The notes beneath the pieces are model-generated. The model was not told the DNA's origin. It made no database searches and was given only the letters and a program-made list of their open reading frames with translations. A stretch of 64,000 nucleotides of DNA from Hermetia illucens (taxonomy: Eukaryota; Arthropoda; Insecta; Diptera; Stratiomyidae): positions 145,500,027-145,564,026 of the forward strand of contig NC_051852.1 in NCBI RefSeq assembly GCF_905115235.1, written 5' to 3'. The first letter of the stretch is position 1. Each line of letters opens with the position of its first letter. The position numbers and the translations under genes were made by a program. This document shows, in pieces, positions 21,120 to 32,900 of this stretch.

Positions 21120-24100
21120 GGCTGGAACGGCTTAAGCAATTATGGACTTCATGCACGGAATTACATTCCGTGGTACTATCCGAAACAAAACTTACTTGGG
21201 ATCAACGGAAAGAATATACGAAGGAGTATGGATATCTACATGGACCTTCTCACCTGCTTCCAGACAGGGATCAACAAATTCAAGGCTATGGACGTCGCAG
21301 GGAAGAATGAGCAACCATCCGCTGGCCCAGGGCAGATATGGCTGGAGCGAATTGCTATTCGCAAGTTCAACGGGGACTATAGTCAATGGAGGACTTTCAA
21401 CGACCTTTTCAAGTCTGTGGTGGATAACAACGAAGGACTCTCTCCTGTACAGAAGATGCAATACCTAAAAACTCATCTACAGAGGGAGGCTGCCAGGGTA
21501 GTGCAACATCTGGAGGTCAGCAACGATAACTACCAAAAAGCGTGGGAACTCTTAGGAAAATGCTTTCAAAACAAAAGGACGGTCGCTTGGAATTACTTGC
21601 GGAAATTCCATAGCATGCCAATAGCAAAGGAAGGAGAAGATGCAACTATCAAGCTGACCATGGACGCAACCTCTGAGTGTCTAGCTAATATGGAAGGCAT
21701 CGACGTGAACGTTGAACACTGGGATCTACTGATAATTTATACGATTGTTCAGAAACTAGATCAAGAGTCGAAACGTCTATGGGAGACATCGCAAGGGGCG
21801 TCACTCGACATTCCGAAGCTGTCAGTATTTATGGATTTTTTGACTGGTCGCTTCAGAAATTTGGAAGCTCTGGGTTCTCCGAAGAAGAACAAAAGTGCTC
21901 GTGGCCAATGACGCTACCGAATGCGACATGTGTCAAAGGGATCACCAGATACACCAATGCAGCAAGTTCAAATCATCAACCCTTCAGCAGCGAAGGGACA
22001 CCGTACGGAAAAGGAGTTTATGTTACAACTATGTTAAGAAGGGGCATAACGTAAATAAATGCCCATCCAAAAGTCGATGTCGGCTGTGCTTTAAGAAACA
22101 CCATACGCTGCTACATACCGTCGCGATAAATGCATCAGAGTTTTAGGTCGAGGCGAAGCCGTTTGTTCCCGAGTTCCCGATACAAACGCCTTGATATCCA
22201 AAAAGGACGCCGAGTCAACAATTCTGCTGGCTAAAGCAAGAATTCAAGTACGGGGCGTAACCGGACAATTTATCTTTCTCAGAGCATTGATTGATTCCGG
22301 GTTCCAACGAAGCACACGGAGGCAGCTGCACAATTGCTTAACGTCAAACGGTATAGCGCTGAAGCCAGCAGGTCGAGTTTCCTTATACATGAAAGCAAGG
22401 AAGGGTGATGTGAACCTCAATATATCCACCTTCATCATACGGAGCATCATCAATGTCTGCCCTGCTGTGGATATTAAGGCTCAGTTACCCAAAGGACTGA
22501 ACTTAGAGATTTGGCTGATCCTGCTTACAGCACCCCGGCCAACATCGACGTGCTACTAGGGGCAGATGTGTACCACTCGTTACTACTACGAGCATTTAAG
22601 AAACGATCTCTATGTGCCATTAACACCAAAATTGGATGGTTACTGATTGGGGTAACACATGTGATAGACACAAGCGCAGGCATAATATTCATAGTTAGCA
22701 CCGAAGAAAGTGCGGGGCAGCTGCTGAGGAAATTCTGGGAGATTGAGGAGCAACCGACAAAAGCACTCTGGACTCAAGACGAGCAAGCCGCTGCTACTTG
22801 GTATACGAACACAACTAAACGGGATTCAATGGGAAGGTATGTTGTGCGACTCCCATTCAAAGAGGAAGCTCAACCAGCCGACGAGCTACGCGATTTACAG
22901 AAAATTGCGCACATTCGCTTTTCACAATTAGAAAAGCGATTACCTGCGAATGACGAATTACGGCAACAATACGTGGCATTCAAGACGGAGTACCTCAGGT
23001 TTTGTTCCCCAGAAGGAAGTCCTTTCGATGTGCAACTATTACTTGCATAATCATGCAGTCTGCAAGGCAGAGAGCACAACAACAAAGCTTAGAGTGGTGT
23101 TTAACGCATCGAAAACGACCCCCACCGCCAAATCGTTCAACGATTTCTTGCTGGTTGGACCCATGTTGCGGAAAACCATTATCCACGTTCTAATGAAATG
23201 GTGAACGTTCAAGTATGTGATTGCCGCAGACATCGAGAAGATGTATCGACAAATCGGTATCCACGAAAAGGATCAAGATTTTCAACGCATTTTATGGAGA
23301 AATCATCTTTCCACTGAAACATTACAAATTGGCGACTGTCACTTATGGAACAGCCAGTGCTCCCTACCTGGCTATTCGAACCCTGCAACATCTAGCCAAT
23401 GACGTATGCTTGAATTTTCCTAAAGCATGTTAAGTCCTGGAAGAAGACTTTTAAGTTGACAATGTTCTGTCCGGTGGTACCACCATCGAAGAAGTTAGTC
23501 AGTTGCAACAGGACTTTATAACGGTACCCAACAAAGGAGGTTTCAAACTGCGAAAATGGGTTGCGAACGATGACTCAGCGATTGAAAAGATTCGAGAAAA
23601 TGACCAGGAAGTCCAATTGCCTCTAGATATCAATACTAGGGAAGATATCAAAACACTGGGTCTACGATGGCATCTGGTTGAGGACGCATTCACTTTCAAA
23701 GTAAATTTGAACCCAGAACTCGAAGGGAAAATGACGAAACGTCAATTGCTGTCGGAAATTTCGAAACTGTTTGACCATACCGGTTGGCTACAACCATGCG
23801 TCATTATGAGGAAAATGATAATGCAATAGTTACGCACCAACAAAGCGGGCTGGGATGAGCTCATTGACGACGAACTCAGTACGAGATGGATGGTATTTCG
23901 TAAGCAGTTGCCTACCTTACAAGGCGTGTCAATTCCTCGTTGGTTACGGTATGAGGCTAATGATCGTCTTCAGATTCATGGATTCTGTGATGCATCAGAG
24001 TCTGCATACACAGTAGTTATATACTCCCGTATCCAGGGTTCGGATGGTACGATTACAACAAGGCTACTCACGCCAAAATGGCTCCTTTGAAAGTGCTATC

Positions 24101-25292
24101 AATTAGAGTTGTGTGGAGCAGTTTTATTGGCCGAACTCATGAAACCTACATTTAAGGCACATAGATGTTCCTACGTCAAACCATCAGATTCCATCATTGT
24201 TCTCCAGTGGATTCAAAAACAGGCATTTAAATGGAAAACATTTGTCGCTAAGTGAGTCAGCCTAATACATTTGAATTCTGATGTCGTTCAATGGATTTAT
24301 GTAACTGGTAAGACCAATCCAGCTGATATCGCATCTCGTGGAACCTTTCCTCAGGATTTAATAGGAAACATCCTATGGTGGGAAGGAGCAACGTGGTTAT
24401 CAGAAGACTGCAATAAATGGTCAAAAACAACCGTGTACACCGACAAATCCATGGCCAGCAAAGAAATCCGTAATGATAAGTCGTGCTTGGTGAGTATGAA
24501 CATTGATCGAGGACTCGATTTCACGGCGAGGTTTTTATCTCTCATGAAACTCGTCAGAGTAATTTCTTGGTGCAGACGGTGGGTTAGAATAGGCGGGAAG
24601 GGTTCTTAAGTACAGATGAATTGCGGGAAGCTGAAAACGTATATGTGCGAGGAGTGTAACATGACGCGTTTCCCGAGGAAATTAAGCTGCTCGAAGACAA
24701 AAAACCACTTCCAAAATAAGATTAAACCCATTTGTATATTTAGAGCATTTGCTCAGCGTCGGGGGAAGGATACAACGGAGCTCGGTTTGCGAGAACAAAA
24801 AGCATCCCATTATACTTCCAAGAGGACATTTCGCTAACCTAGTAATTAGACATCATCACCACCACGCTTCATGAGGAACACAGTTGGTCCTTAGTACAAT
24901 ACGAGGGAAGAATGGGATCATGAACGGCTTGACTGCGGTAAAATCTTTAGTAAGGAAACACTTGATATGTTTTAAGGTAAATGCGAGGCCGACCCATCAA
25001 TTGATGGGCGAATTGCCTATCGAGCGGGTTCGCCCAGGGAAACCCTTTGCACGAAGCGGTGTTGACTATTCTGCTCTCATATCCATCAATTGAACCAGTG
25101 GAAGGGGAACTAAAACACTGAAAGGATACATCTTCGTCTTCGTCTGTTTGGCTACGAAAAGGGTACATCTGGAATTGGCAAGTGATTTAACAGCAAATAC
25201 ATGCATCGCGGTCATTAGACGCTTCGTGGCACGCGGAGGAATGGTTCATACCCTGCTCAGTGACAATGGAACTAATTTCATTAGAGCAAATA
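21120..25292 (+). mobile_element. BEL/Pao LTR retrotransposon fossil
   Basis: A broken copy with the parts in standard order: a gag-like region with the DUF1759 signature at about 21230-21910, a zinc-knuckle region at about 21900-22150, an aspartic protease region near 22200-22550, Pao-type reverse transcriptase and RNase H from about 22550 to 24600, and an integrase zinc region and core to about 25290. An ERT LINE adjoins it at 25293 and no further Pao sequence was found beyond that. I see no LTR at either end. There are roughly ten breaks, so it is an old copy. Confidence 0.85.
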
Positions 25293-26445
25293 AAATATTC
25301 ATTATCATCATCAACGGCGCAACAACCGGTATCCGGTCTATGCCTTCATAAGGAACTCCAGACATCCCGGTTTTGCGCCGAAGTCCACCAATTCAATATC
25401 TCTAAAAGCTGTCTGGCGTACTGATCTACGCCATCGCTCCATCTCAGGCAGGGTCTGCCTCGTCTTCTTTTTCTACCATAGATATTACCCTTATAGACTT
25501 TCCGGGTGGGATCATCCTCATCCATACGGATTAAGTGACCCGCCCACCGTAACCTATTGAGCCGGATTTTATCCACAACTTGACAGTCGTTATGTAGGCT
25601 ACGAAATCGTCCATCCTCATATAGGGGGCCAAAAATTCTTCGGAGGATTCTTCTCTTGAGCGCGGTCAGGATTGCGCAAATTTTTCTTGCTGAGAACCGA
25701 AGTTTCCGAGGAATACATGAGGACTGGCAAGATCATTGCCTTGTACAGTAAGAGCTTTGACCCTATGGTGAGACGTTTCGAGCGGAAGTTTTTGTAAGCT
25801 AAAATAGGCTCTGTTGGCTGTCAACAACCGTTGCCAGATTTCATCATCGTAGCTGTTATCGGTTGTGATTTTCGACCCTAGATAGGAGAAATTATCGACG
25901 GTCTCAAAGTTGTAGTCTCCTATCTTTATTCTTGCCGTTTGATCAGTGCGGTTTGGTGTTGTTGATTGGTTGGTTTTTGGCGCTGACATTGACACCATAT
26001 ACTTTGTCTTGCCTTCATTGATATGCAGCCCAAGATCTCGTGCTGCCTGCTCGATCCGGCAGTTTGTACGTCTCGAGTTTTTCTTCCCATGATGTCGATA
26101 TCGTTAGCATAGGCCAGTAGTTGGGTGGACTTAAAGAGGATTGTACCTCTTGCATTTACCTCCGCATCACGGATCATTTTCTCCAGGGCCAGGTTAAAGA
26201 GGACGCATGATAGGGCATCTCTTTGTCGTAGACCGTTGTTGATGTCGAATGGTCTTGAGAGTGATCCTGCTGCTTTTATCTGGCCTCGCACATTGGTCAG
26301 GGTCAGCCCAGCCAGTCTTATTAATTTCGTCGGGATACCGAATTCTCTCATGGCCGTGTACAGTTTTACCCTGGCTATGCTATCATAGGCGGCTTTAAAG
26401 TCGATGAATAGATGGTGCAACTGGTGTCCGTTATTTATGCGTATC
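25293..26445 (-). mobile_element. 5'-truncated LINE, family ERT
   Basis: The minus strand encodes reverse transcriptase from LHHLFIDFKAAYDSIARVKL (palm, 26400) through NGLRQRDALSCVLFNLALEK, LLAYANDIDIMGRK (YADD-type box altered to YAND), a linker with YLGSKITTDNSYDDEIWQRL and the C terminus DKIRLNRLRWAGHLIRMDED and GRKRRRGRPCLRWSDGVD. Its 3' end with a (GAT)n tail lies at 25293, at the edge of the BEL/Pao fossil. Frames are shifted at several points. This is the best preserved RT of the family in the window. Confidence 0.82.
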
Positions 26446-28100
26446 TTAATAAATGAAACACTGTTTTTTCGATATTTCATTTTTCTTTTTTATTTTTAAT
26501 AAAATTTAAATATAAATAATTTTTATAATATAATATAATATTTTTAAAAAATGTTGGGGTTTCAGCGAAAAAGAAAAACTAATGCAATTTTGTTTATTTT
26601 TTCTCGTTCCTTCATAATATAAAAGATAATAAAAGAAATACAAAAAAGAATTATAATAATTTTTGTGATTCTGGTGAATTTCCAATATATTTTCTTATCT
26701 TTTCGATTTTTTCATATTTTATATTTTTTTTTTGTATAAATTTTCTTTATATGTATAAACAATTTTATGAATTTCCATTCACATTTTTCATAATTTCGAT
26801 TTTAGCATTTTTTTTTTCCTCGTATCAAAATGAACAAAAATACTATTTGTAATGATTTTTTTTAAAAGAACCATATAATAGTTGTGATTTATATTTGTTT
26901 GGAGCAATGATGTACGGTTTTGCTTTGTTCTTAGTTTCTTTTTAAATGTATTTTTCTTTGTTTAATTGTTGACTTGTTTTATGCTTCTTTAATACAATAT
27001 ATATAAATAATCTGTTATTTGTTTTCATTTCGTAATTAGTGTTGATTTTACATTAATTTAATTTAATATGTATATATATATAATTATTTTTACATGCGAC
27101 TACCCAGTTTAGATGTATATGCTTTTCTCTTCGATATTATCCCCTATCAATTCTCGTATCTTTTTTTTAAATTAAATTCAATTGAAGTATCTGTTCGATC
27201 AGTCAGACGAATCTATCCGAATGCAAGGACAATTGTTGGTTTCGACGTGTTGGATTAAATTTGCTTTTGGTTTATTTTAAAGATAGATAGCAATATTCGA
27301 GATTATTTGCTTTCTACGTAAAAAAAACTTTGTCAGTCTCGAGTTAAGATTTGTCAGTGAAAATTTATCATATCTTTTTCTGACTATTGAGGATCGTTCT
27401 TTTGGAAACGGATAATTTTATCAGAGAATCAATGTCATGAATCTCCCAGTTTATTACTTAATCGTGTTCAATCATCGGCAAGATTGGCGAAAAGTTTTAG
27501 CTTTCCATGAAAACCATTTCCTTGGAATTTTATCTTATATAATAATTAGACAATTTTCAAGCCGCCATTCATTGCTTACCACCAAACAATTATTAGTATT
27601 TCATTTTTAATGATTTCTTGTTGTGAAGTTATTAGTTAGCTACCGTTAACATGTTTACTTGTTAGTTATGACGATCACAAAACACATTTAATGTTTATAT
27701 CTAGTCCATACTGTTGCTTTTTGGAAATATCAATATTAAATATTTGTCATTAAATTATTTATTGTACGATAAGGCGATGAAGCTCTTGAACTACTTTCTT
27801 TATCAAATATATATTTATATATATATATGTTACGTTATGTACCTTTACTTTCTGAATATTATCGGCTTTCATTTCACAGGGACGCCAAAGACTGGCCACT
27901 CAATTTTATACTTGCACCACGCATAGGGTTTGTTCTGCACCCATCCCCGTGTCATGGCTCATGAACGCTTAACGCGCATTAAGTCCATCCTTACTAGGCC
28001 TACCCAAGGGCATGACAAAGGATAGAGTAGGACATATGACTTAGCTCCTGCGAAACATGTAAAATACAGGTCCGTTAGTACGGACCAGGTACTTCTACCG
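26446..28100. other. AT-rich DNA, candidate 3' UTR of slit
   Basis: Very AT-rich, with T runs, a short (AT)n tract at about 27806-27830 and no coding region. It lies directly downstream (minus strand) of the second stop of the extended slit frame, so part of it is probably slit 3' untranslated sequence. The end of the transcript cannot be placed. Confidence 0.4.
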
Positions 28101-29951
28101 TCACCAATGCATCAGGCGTATTTGATCAAGAATTCGTTGCTTGAAAATTGCTCCAAGCATACCAAATACTGTAGAAACTGCTGCTACTCCCATCATAGCT
28201 TGCATAATGCAATGTATATTGGAAAGGTCCTGATTGAGATGTCGGTGACGATGTCGTTGCCGATGATGTTGTTTTCTTGTCTCGGCCTCATGGAAACGTT
28301 GTTGCCGTTCAAAGTCTTCATCAAAATGAGGAATGATCGCCAAATTCACAACTTCACCTTTTGACATGAGTTCAGCGGTTGTTTTCGTCGGCTCCATCAG
28401 AGATGAATCGCTCATTCTAATATCAGAGGATCTTGGTGGTGTCAAGTGGTTGTTACGTTGATTTTGATCATCATATTCAGACATATCGAAACCAAAATTA
28501 TAGTCCCGAGTTTGTCCGCCATTGGAATATTTGGACAGATCCACAGTTGTAGCCAACGCAACATTGGGCTCAGGCGTGGTTGATGAGGTGGGAATATCTT
28601 TGATCCTAAATTGCTTGAATTGATTCTTTTTTATGCCTAGAACTTCAGACAGAGGGCGGTTTATACTTGGCAGTATTGAGTTCTCAAACTCTTTAGGTGG
28701 TGCTAGAGAAGGGCTTGTAGTTGTTGTGGCTTCCTCTGTTGGAGGAATTGTTACCGGTATTGAGGTCTCCAACTCTTCGTCGGAGTCCTCAAAATCGGAT
28801 TTGATACTATTTACATTACTAGATTTATTGTCAAAATTAAATGCATGGCTAAGATTGAGTATGGGCTCGTATTTAGTATTTTCTGAGGCGCCTCGATAGA
28901 GCAGCGCCACTTTGCCGTCTGGTGTAAGTACAGGCGTGATTTTCTGCAAGGGCATTTTCCGGTCATGGGTTGATGAGACCACAGATGGTAGTATTGTGTG
29001 CTTGTTGCTGGAGCCAGCTGAATGGTCTTTGGCACTGTTCGTTTGCTGGTAAACAATGCCCACTTTTCCATTGGGAGTGGAAATGATTTTGATAGCATCA
29101 TTTGCGTTCTTTCGGAAATATTTATTACTTGATTTCCTTTTTGACGAAAAGAAAGTATCATCGTCATCGTCGTCATCATCATCATTTATAAACTTTCCGC
29201 TGCCTTCAGCATTACGGTCCTCGTCATCTCCATTCACTCTATCGTCGCTCGCACCACTGTCCTCATCATCATCAATTAGTAATTTCTGTTGTTTTTGGTG
29301 TCTCGTCTTAGACTTTTCTAGAAAGTCTAACCTAAATCGATTGTTGTATAAATTATTTCTAAATTTATTATAAACGCTTCCATATCCACCACTGCCCTCC
29401 TCACTTGCGAAGCTAGCATGCTGCTGATCGCCTGCTTCGAGCCGGCTTTCAGACGCAGACTTTGAATCCTCCTTCCTACTCCCTGTATCCTCGTCATCTT
29501 CCTCATCTGAATAGTCATCGTCATAGTCATCATCATCGAAAAAGTCAACACTGGGACTTATTAAGACTTGACTATCGTCATTTCCATAATTATGCTCCGT
29601 AGCACTATCATCCGCTTGTTGCTCACCGGCATAATCATCCCCTACATCGTCCTCTTTATTTGTTGTACTATCAGGGAACTTTTCCTCCTGTTCATTGTCA
29701 TCATTGGGATTATCCTTGTCGATTCTATCACTAATGGTTCTATTACTAATATTTAAATTATCATCATAACTACTTAATTGTTTATAATCAACACTATCTG
29801 AAGTTTTGTCACTTATACTGATTTGATTAACAGTTTCGCTGCTGCTATCGTTTTCGTCGCTTTCGTACTGCTTCTCACTGTCGTAGTCGTCCTTAATATT
29901 GTGGTTTACATCTAAACTTTTACTCGTTCGAGGGGTAGTCGCATCTTTCAG
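28101..29951 (-). other. sli: 616-codon open extension after the slit UGA (candidate stop readthrough)
   Basis: Directly after the slit stop (29954-29952, TGA followed by C) the same frame is open for 616 sense codons to a TGA at 28103-28101. The first ATG is codon 333 (28955-28953), so no start codon could make most of it as a separate protein. The peptide is acidic and Ser/Asp/Glu-rich, with a run of nine Asp near codon 257, two related 10-residue motifs (TPNGKVGIVY at codons 292-301, TPDGKVALLY at 343-352), a Pro/Thr-rich middle, a His/Arg cluster (QHHRQRHRHRH) and a hydrophobic segment near codons 586-603 before a short basic tail. UGA-C is the leaky context used by known dipteran readthrough genes. 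Alternatives are an unannotated splice bypassing the stop, or a separate 3' gene with an upstream exon. That the frame is coding is very likely; the mechanism is inferred. Confidence 0.8.
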
Positions 29952-32900
29952 TCAGTAGCATTTCTTTGAGCATCCGCATTTCCGTACTATGTCAAGATTC
30001 TTAACGTATTTGGTATTGTTACTGCATACCATTCGCACCTGAGGGTGAAGAATGTAGAAAATCGATTAGGACTAAAGTTTATTGGCAATTTCATTTCATT
30101 CAAACTAGATAAATAGTGCTAATGAGCTCCCTTCAGTTCAGGTTTTAATTTAAATTTATATTTCTGTTTGTATAAGAGCTAAAAATTACAAAGCCAAAAT
30201 AGGACATTCACACCTTATCCCACACCATTCATTACCGAGTCAAACGAACAAGAAGACTGAAAAATCCAACATTGCTGAGCAATTACGAGATGTCCTGAAT
30301 AAAGGATGGAACTATAAAAATGGTAGAGATACTTTCCGCGAGCTCAGAATACAAGGTAGCTAACAGTACTACATTTTTCTCAGCTACTTCATCCATTACA
30401 CGAAAAAAAATTCAATTAGTAGCACTTGTGAATTTTCATCCCTTTAATTGGAGCTTTCTTATGATTGGGGCGTAATCTTAATGATGTGCTAAAATAAACG
30501 ACTCGAGTCTAGACGCGTTTCGTACTGATTATCATGAGACAATCTAGGTAATAACTATCGGGCAAACCCGTAATTGTACACTTTATTTGCTGAAGCTCAA
30601 GGAGCAAAGATACTTTTTTATCTAAATTGAGTTGAATGTTGACATTTAATGTTGTAGGACTTAGAAAAGTAGTATCAGAAAGGGATTAGGATAAGGATCA
30701 CTGACTGATTCGAATTCTTTCTAAATTATTTGATTGGAAGAGTACGGACCTGTCGAGAGAAGTGGGTGATCCTTCAAGGTTCTAACTTTTCTCAGAGGGA
30801 CTGAGAATAAAAACTTTACCAAAATTAGACTGATTTTAAAATTGGAGGGAGCCTATCGTTTTCACTTCGAATTTCGGGTTTTTCCCTAGGATCTGATTGC
30901 CCGTCTCTGTAAGAAATGCTAGAGATTTTGGCGAAGTTCATTAAGTAAAAAATCCCCCCTGTCAGCAACTTTACACGTCCACCATCGAGCAGGGGTCAAA
31001 CAGTGCATTGCAGGATAGACTGATGCGGGATATAGCTCCCTGAGGGCCCCGTATTTCTCTCTGAGGGTGAGCTGTCTCTCCTCTAGGACGATGTGTGGCT
31101 TTTCAGGGGCCGAGCCTCTCGTCTACCAAGACCGATAGTGAGTGGTGAGTGGGAAAAGAAAACGAAAACCAAACAAGCGGGGCCCCGTACCGCACCAAAA
31201 CTGGTTAATCAGGCGGAGGCACGTTTCCGAATTACTGAGAGCACCCAAGAAGGGAGAAGTTGGGACGTCAAGCAGTGGATCCAAGGTGAGCATTGGTATA
31301 CTGCGTGGACAACAGCCAACGAACACCACTGCTCAAAGAGCAGGGACCAGCAAAAGCACGTCTGAGATAAATATAACAGACGTCAGGAAGGAGACAGGTC
31401 TCAGTGGCGCCGATGTTAAATGGTACCTGCACTATCTGAAAGAGGGCCTGAAACCAGAAGAGGCCCTTAAGAAGGCTCAGGACAGACCTGAGCCATCTCT
31501 ACCAGAGTCGAGAAAGCGGGGAGCAGCAGAGATCAGCCCGCATAAAGAGAATATTCCCAAAAAATCCAAACCTGAACCCAAGGGGGGAGAAAACCCGGGC
31601 AGGTCAGGAGTGAAGGCAGGACCCAGGAAGCCCGCCATTAGCTATGCTAGTGCCGTCAAGGGCATTCGACTGGCCATACTGCCAAAAAGGTTTCCCGAGC
31701 AAATATTCACTCGGGAGGAGCAGGAAATCATTGAGGACCTTGTCGTCAAGCAGATGATCAAGGGTTGGACGTCGAAACTGGTGTTCACCGGGATACACTT
31801 TCGACCAGGCCTTATACTGGTGGACTGCGCGACGGCAGACACCGCAGAATGGGTTAGAACCATAGTTCCTAGATTGCCAGGCTGGGAAGGGGTGGAACTG
31901 TCAACATGTGCTGGGGATGATATACCAGGAGCCCACATGGTGACAGTTTTTCTGCCAAAGGCCGCAGCAATAGAAACGGAAAACCTTATGAGACTCCTAA
32001 TTGCTCAGAATGAAGATCTCCATACTCGACTATGGAGAGTCTTCAGAAGCAAGGTGGAGGGCAAGGGTAAACTCCTCACGATCGGGGTTGATGACCGATC
32101 CCTGGAGGCAATTAAACGTCGGAGTTGTCATATCAACTACCGATCTGGCAACATACCCGTAAATGTGCACAGGGAAAAGCCGAGGAAAGAGACCTCGGAG
32201 GAGGCATCGGGTGGAAAACTTACCGAGGTCCCTGAAGAAGTCTCGGAAGCGATAGAGGCCGAAAGGACTGGATCAACCAGGGAAATAGACCTGCTGCCCA
32301 GTGAAGAGCAGAAGCTGGACAACCTAGACCTAGGACTCCTAGGGCACAGGGTGGGCAGCGACGCGCAGGAAAGCGCATGTCGGAGGAGGAGAGTGACACT
32401 CTGACAGTGGAGAAGAGCTCCAAACAATAACGGAGTCAATGGCCAGCACTAAGATAGCCCAGATAAACCTCCACCATGCGAGAGTTGCATATGCAGTGAT
32501 TGCAAGGGCAAATTCCAAGGAGAACATTGGAATAGTGCTGGCTCAGGAGCCCTGGGTGTACCGGGGGCTGATTCGCGGTCTGCAAGGAGGAAGCATGCAG
32601 GTAATTTGGAACTCCTCTTGTGAAAAATCAAGAGCTTGCATAATTCTCAAACGTAATTTAAAATACATATGTCTTTCAGAGTTCTTAATCGGGGAACTTG
32701 TGGCTATCTAAATCTCATTGGAAGCCGGGAGGAGTCCTCGAGAGGCAGTTGTAGCATCGGGATACTTCCCAGGAGACGAGAGCCGGGCTCCACCGGAACA
32801 AGTCGCAAAACTGACGAAGTATTGCGAGGATAGGGCGTTACCACTTCTTCTCGGCTGCGATGCCAACTTCCATCACGAAGTCTGGGGAAGCAGCGACACC

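Noticed and set aside
28101-29237. A separate 378-residue minus-strand gene starting at a GTG
   Set aside because: The GTG at 29237 is not a normal eukaryotic start and the frame is open upstream all the way to the slit stop, so it is part of the longer extension.
29056-29373. Plus-strand Ser-rich frame of 105 codons
   Set aside because: It is the complement of the Asp/Glu-rich slit extension; GAT/GAC repeats read backwards give poly-Ser.
29952-29954. The slit UGA as a selenocysteine codon
   Set aside because: Slit proteins end at this point in other flies and nothing suggests a selenocysteine insertion element; readthrough by a near-cognate tRNA is simpler.
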